DNA of 64,000 nucleotides from Pseudanabaena sp. PCC 6802 (GTDB lineage Bacteria > Cyanobacteriota > Cyanobacteriia > Pseudanabaenales > Pseudanabaenaceae): contig NZ_KB235914.1 in NCBI RefSeq assembly GCF_000332175.1, positions 3,468,868-3,532,867 on the forward strand, given 5' to 3'. The translations under genes and the position numbers were made by a program. Shown here piece after piece: positions 61,357 through 64,000 of this stretch. The notes beneath the pieces are model-generated. The model was not told the origin of the DNA. It searched no databases and saw only the letters and a program-made list of their open reading frames with translations. The number at the start of each line of letters is the position of its first letter. The first letter of the stretch is position 1.

Positions 61357-62163
61357 ATGCTCAACATCCTCACATCCGAAACATTTTGGGCCGCATTTAG
61401 CGCACTGGTTGCTTTTGCAGCATTGCTTTTCACAATTGTAGGTGTCATCATTGCAATGTATACCGCAGGCAAGTGGCGCCGGCTTCAATCCGCTCTACAA
61501 AAGGAACGAAAGTTTTATGAGGAACAGGCTCGACGCGTTGCGCATCCAACCATAAATCTTCCCGGAGAGTCCACCACTGAACGTTACTTGAAGTCAATCG
61601 ACAATGGTTTACTTGCAATCGCTCAACTATCTAGCGAACAACGAGAGCACACGAAGGACAAGCTACGCGATCTCCTTGGGCAGTTAAGAGCTACACACAC
61701 AACTTTGGTCAATGAATTGAAGCCGTTTATGGAGGACAACGCAAAAAAGTTTTTCAAGGGCTTCAACAAATTCAACCGGAACTTTGGCGTGCGGTACGAT
61801 GCTGGAAATATTCCCCATAATGCCAGAACTCACTGTGACGACGTGGTGGGCATCATCAAAGATGTAGCATCACAATTAGAGTCCGATGGCAATGCAACTA
61901 AAACTCCATCAGACGTGATCTACAAGATTCGAGAGATTGGGTATTCCATGGAATATGCTGACCAAGAGGTTATCGTCCCCATCATGAGATTCATTCTTTC
62001 GAAGACAGAGGTGGAGCTTTCATTGATCAACTCCGCGATCATAGACGGCGACATGCGTAAGGCGATTTGGCTCAAAGAGCGTTATAGATTTGACATTAAG
62101 AACTTATATGGGCAGCTTGATGAGGCTCTTACGACAATGAGCAGTTTGACCTCGAAGCTATAG
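61357..62163 (+). CDS. Membrane-anchored hypothetical protein, cassette-like
   Basis: 268 residues. A transmembrane helix at about 10-36 (FWAAFSALVAFAALLFTIVG) is followed by a basic coiled coil and a long all-helical soluble domain (FNKFNRNFGVRYDAGNIPHN, THCDDVVGIIKDV). One helix plus a helical sensor-like domain resembles phage-defence and phage-sensing membrane proteins, but no family is recognised. An attC-like site starts 31 bases after its stop and runs in the same direction, so this looks like a cassette gene that moved in through IntI. Confidence 0.6.
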   Translation: MLNILTSETFWAAFSALVAFAALLFTIVGVIIAMYTAGKWRRLQSALQKERKFYEEQARRVAHPTINLPGESTTERYLKSIDNGLLAIAQLSSEQREHTKDKLRDLLGQLRATHTTLVNELKPFMEDNAKKFFKGFNKFNRNFGVRYDAGNIPHNARTHCDDVVGIIKDVASQLESDGNATKTPSDVIYKIREIGYSMEYADQEVIVPIMRFILSKTEVELSLINSAIIDGDMRKAIWLKERYRFDIKNLYGQLDEALTTMSSLTSKL

Positions 62164-62194
62164 ACTGTCAAACTCATCAGATACTAATTGCTGA

Positions 62195-62284
62195 GCATAA
62201 CCAAGCATTGCACTGGAGCGAGGTGGTCCGTTTGTTTTGAAATCAATGTCATTCCCTGCCGCCCGGTGAATGCAACCGTTATAT
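62195..62284 (+). other. Isolated attC-like site (attC6)
   Basis: R'' GCATAAC 62195-62201, L'' GCATTGCACTGGAGCG near 62205-62220, L' CGCCCGGTGAATGC near 62260-62273, R' GTTATAT 62278-62284. The stem GCATTCACCGGGCG forms, with an unpaired G in L'' at the same place as in attC5, and L' is similar to attC5 (GAATGCAACC versus GAACGCAACC). R'' predicts a cassette starting TTATGC; the nearest match upstream is TAATGC at 61337, one base off, 20 bases before the gene start. Confidence 0.65.
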
Positions 62285-62335
62285 CTCATTCGGATCGCTA
62301 TAGTTGAGAGATGTCGCACGCATCCCCAGAATCAA

Positions 62336-63028
62336 TCAGTAGCCTAGCAGGGCAGGTAGCTGCTGGTGCATTCTGTCGAGTTTGCTGACAGGTTGCCGTT
62401 TTGCTTTTTCTGTAAATGCCATCAGCAGATTAAACTTCGTTGGTTCGCGAAATTCCTCATGGCATGGCTGCTTGTACTCATTCCATACGCCGAGCATTTC
62501 ACTGGGCGCGATGACTCCCTTCTCTGGCGTCCTGAAGATGACTGCTCTGGCTTCGTCATCGGATAGTCCTTCCAGTTTCAAACGCTCCAGATTCTTGAAT
62601 AGGTTCTCGATCTGGTCGGGCAATTGCTTGAATGCATCACAGACGATCGCACCAATATCGATTCCCGATGTGTGCTTGCGCTTGACGCGAAATGCACCAG
62701 AAAAGGCAAGATTATCGCACAGGAAGATACGCGCTCCTGCTACGATGCCTGCTGTCATTGTCTTGTCGTGGGAATTGCGAATGCCGATGCAGAAACCATG
62801 CTCTGCACTCTGCTCGAATGCTAATACTCCGAACAGTCGATGTCCGTGTCTGGTGAGTCCATAGCCTTCACTTTTGAGCGTCAAACCAGCACAAGCGCTC
62901 AGCTCCAAAATAGACTCGACAAATTGCCGATGGGCAACGGGTTTCCATGTGGTGGTTGGTTCAGGCGTGGGAATGGCAAAAACTTCATCGCGGCTTGCAG
63001 AAAAAGCGTTACAGTGCAGCATTAACAT
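62336..63028 (-). CDS. DUF932 (plasmid/phage-like) protein
   Basis: 230 residues. DUF932 features: VAHRQFVESILELSACAGLT, GYGLTRHGHRLFGVLAF, the GIRNSHDKTMTAGIVAGARIFLCDNLAFSG core and IGAIVCDAFKQLPDQIE. DUF932 proteins are typical of plasmids and phages and are often near replication or recombination genes; their activity is not defined. Family-typical core length. It transcribes toward the orphan attC. Confidence 0.8.
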   Translation of the reverse strand: MLMLHCNAFSASRDEVFAIPTPEPTTTWKPVAHRQFVESILELSACAGLTLKSEGYGLTRHGHRLFGVLAFEQSAEHGFCIGIRNSHDKTMTAGIVAGARIFLCDNLAFSGAFRVKRKHTSGIDIGAIVCDAFKQLPDQIENLFKNLERLKLEGLSDDEARAVIFRTPEKGVIAPSEMLGVWNEYKQPCHEEFREPTKFNLLMAFTEKAKRQPVSKLDRMHQQLPALLGY

Positions 63029-63097
63029 GATAGGTTCTCCTGATTTTTGTGTCGTCTTGATGGTGGGGCGAACGTATCGCCCCGATGGAATGGATAG

Positions 63098-63664
63098 CTA
63101 CTCGTCGGAACCAGGCAAAGCGTAAACAGTCAGTGCTTCGTAGGGCAGATTGGCTGCAAATCTCTTGATTTCGTCAATGCGCTCTTGCTGGTTGGGTTGC
63201 CAAGCAAACTCAACCGCGTAATAGGTCGTACCATTGGCACGGGACGAACGAGATTGCATTTGAGCAGTTACGATGCCACAAGCGATCGGCTGCTGTTTTT
63301 CTGCTAGATCGAGCAACATCTCATCGAAATTGTCCATCGATTCTGTCTTGAACAGGATGTGAGAAATGATGTTTTGCTGGTCGATAAAGATGATTTCCAG
63401 CCAGGTCTGAAAGTCATAGCCAAACAATTCGTCCTGTAGTTTGCGCCATGCCAGAACCTCCATTTTTAAGGTTTTATCAAGTTTCTTGGCAGCCCCGATC
63501 TTAAATTGCCCAGATTGACAATCGGCGCGATATTGACGCGGCTTACCTGTGAACGTGATGCCTTCAATAGTGAAGTTATCGAAACCATTGCTGAACACAC
63601 TGCCTTCGACTTCAACCGTCGCTGTTTGGGGTTCAGTCTTTGTAGTGCCATTTTTACGAGACAT
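63098..63664 (-). CDS. Hypothetical plasmid-like protein
   Basis: 188 residues from ATG 63664 (MSRKNGTTKTEPQ); the longer frame to 63718 is less likely. A basic/Thr-rich tail is followed by a mixed alpha/beta domain (FTIEGITFTGKPRQYRAD, EVLAWRKLQDELFGYDFQ, TTYYAVEFAWQPNQQERIDE). Not recognised. The arrangement with DUF932 and a small acidic protein suggests a plasmid-type accessory block. Confidence 0.55.
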   Translation of the reverse strand: MSRKNGTTKTEPQTATVEVEGSVFSNGFDNFTIEGITFTGKPRQYRADCQSGQFKIGAAKKLDKTLKMEVLAWRKLQDELFGYDFQTWLEIIFIDQQNIISHILFKTESMDNFDEMLLDLAEKQQPIACGIVTAQMQSRSSRANGTTYYAVEFAWQPNQQERIDEIKRFAANLPYEALTVYALPGSDE

Positions 63665-63734
63665 AGGTTTTCTCCTTGATTGGTAGGTTAATTCGTGCGG
63701 ATATATGGCGAATCGCACCCCGCCCCGTCGCTAG

Positions 63735-63947
63735 TTAAAAGTCATCCTCGTAGTCGGGATCTGATTCCAACTCTTCCTGCGTGCGGCAGTACAGATGAAA
63801 AATGCGCTTAGACTCAACTTCGGATTCCAGCATGGCAGGGCTAGTTGCGCTCTGCTCGTCCAGCCACTGCTCGTATTCAGCCCAGGCATTGCGGTCGTGC
63901 CATGCCTCTTGCTCGTCCAGTCTCATGACTTCGTTGTCTGTCGGCAT
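63735..63947 (-). CDS. Small acidic hypothetical protein
   Basis: 70 residues, strongly acidic (many Glu/Asp), with a single Cys and four Trp. No recognisable domain; helical. Could be a DNA-mimic or anti-restriction type, but nothing shows that. First readable gene of the minus-strand block at the window edge. Confidence 0.5.
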   Translation of the reverse strand: MPTDNEVMRLDEQEAWHDRNAWAEYEQWLDEQSATSPAMLESEVESKRIFHLYCRTQEELESDPDYEDDF

Positions 63948-64000
63948 TGTGTTATCCTCATGGTGAAAGTTTTCCGATCTGGTGAGGCAGTTTAACGACT

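Overview
The window comes from a cyanobacterial chromosome. The palindrome GCGATCGC (HIP1) and its core CGATCG occur throughout, and several genes are typical of cyanobacteria: NDH-1 subunit NdhM, a DUF2996 protein, the arginine dihydrolase/ornithine cyclodeaminase ArgZ/AgrE, a plant-type [2Fe-2S] ferredoxin and CobI. Gene style and repeats suggest a Pseudanabaena-like filamentous lineage, but that is only an impression. Housekeeping blocks alternate with clearly accessory ones.

Layout. 1-11.4 kb: the end of an ECF-type ABC ATPase, a DUF427 protein, an FG-GAP/GH16-like protein, a TpsB outer-membrane transporter, TPR and CIA30 proteins, a thioredoxin-fold protein, ndhM, a DUF2996 protein, a CPBP protease and a Ser/Thr kinase. 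11.5-19.4 kb: a deleted ABC-transporter pseudogene, then a complete integron. This consists of intI on the minus strand, an attI region with six spaced palindromes, and five cassettes on the plus strand, each closed by an attC. Cassette 1 carries a PD-(D/E)XK-like protein and cassette 3 an acetyltransferase. Cassettes 2 and 4 are the same 307-bp non-coding cassette. Cassette 5 (about 3.8 kb) carries a PatA/PatG-type subtilisin protease and five small precursor-like peptides. 19.5-33.1 kb: argZ, a gyrase A paralog, a TPR protein, a zinc-ribbon protein, dnaJ, ferredoxin, cobI and a giant coiled-coil/Hsp70-like protein. 33.4-48.3 kb: tRNA-Arg(CCG), a LysE exporter, a phosphoesterase, an HD hydrolase, rpsN, a methyltransferase-glycosyltransferase, an RsbW/STAS pair divergent from a SpoIIE phosphatase-WD40 fusion, and an RND efflux pair. 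48.6-55.7 kb: a DUF4288 protein, a YoeB-type toxin-antitoxin pair inside HIP1-rich repeats, smc and a DUF4436 protein. 56.0-64 kb: tRNA-Leu(GAG) followed by a plasmid- or phage-like island with an IS-interrupted gene and an isolated attC.

The most notable system is the integron. For every cassette the first six bases match the R'' box of its own attC, as a circular cassette requires, so the boundaries are defined to the base. Two identical copies of cassette 2 indicate recent recombination. A peptide-maturation locus with cyanobactin-like leaders (LPxQAQPVxR) lies inside one cassette, so a RiPP-type pathway is packaged as a mobile integron cassette. A further attC-like site 43 kb away, behind a membrane-protein gene, suggests that cassettes also land elsewhere in this genome.

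Other systems: a partner-switching module (phosphatase with 14 WD repeats, anti-sigma kinase, STAS antagonist), and a dispersed family of roughly 90-160-bp MITE-like elements with TATAGCG ends in at least eight places. The limits are that all functional calls come from reading the sequence, and no database search was run.
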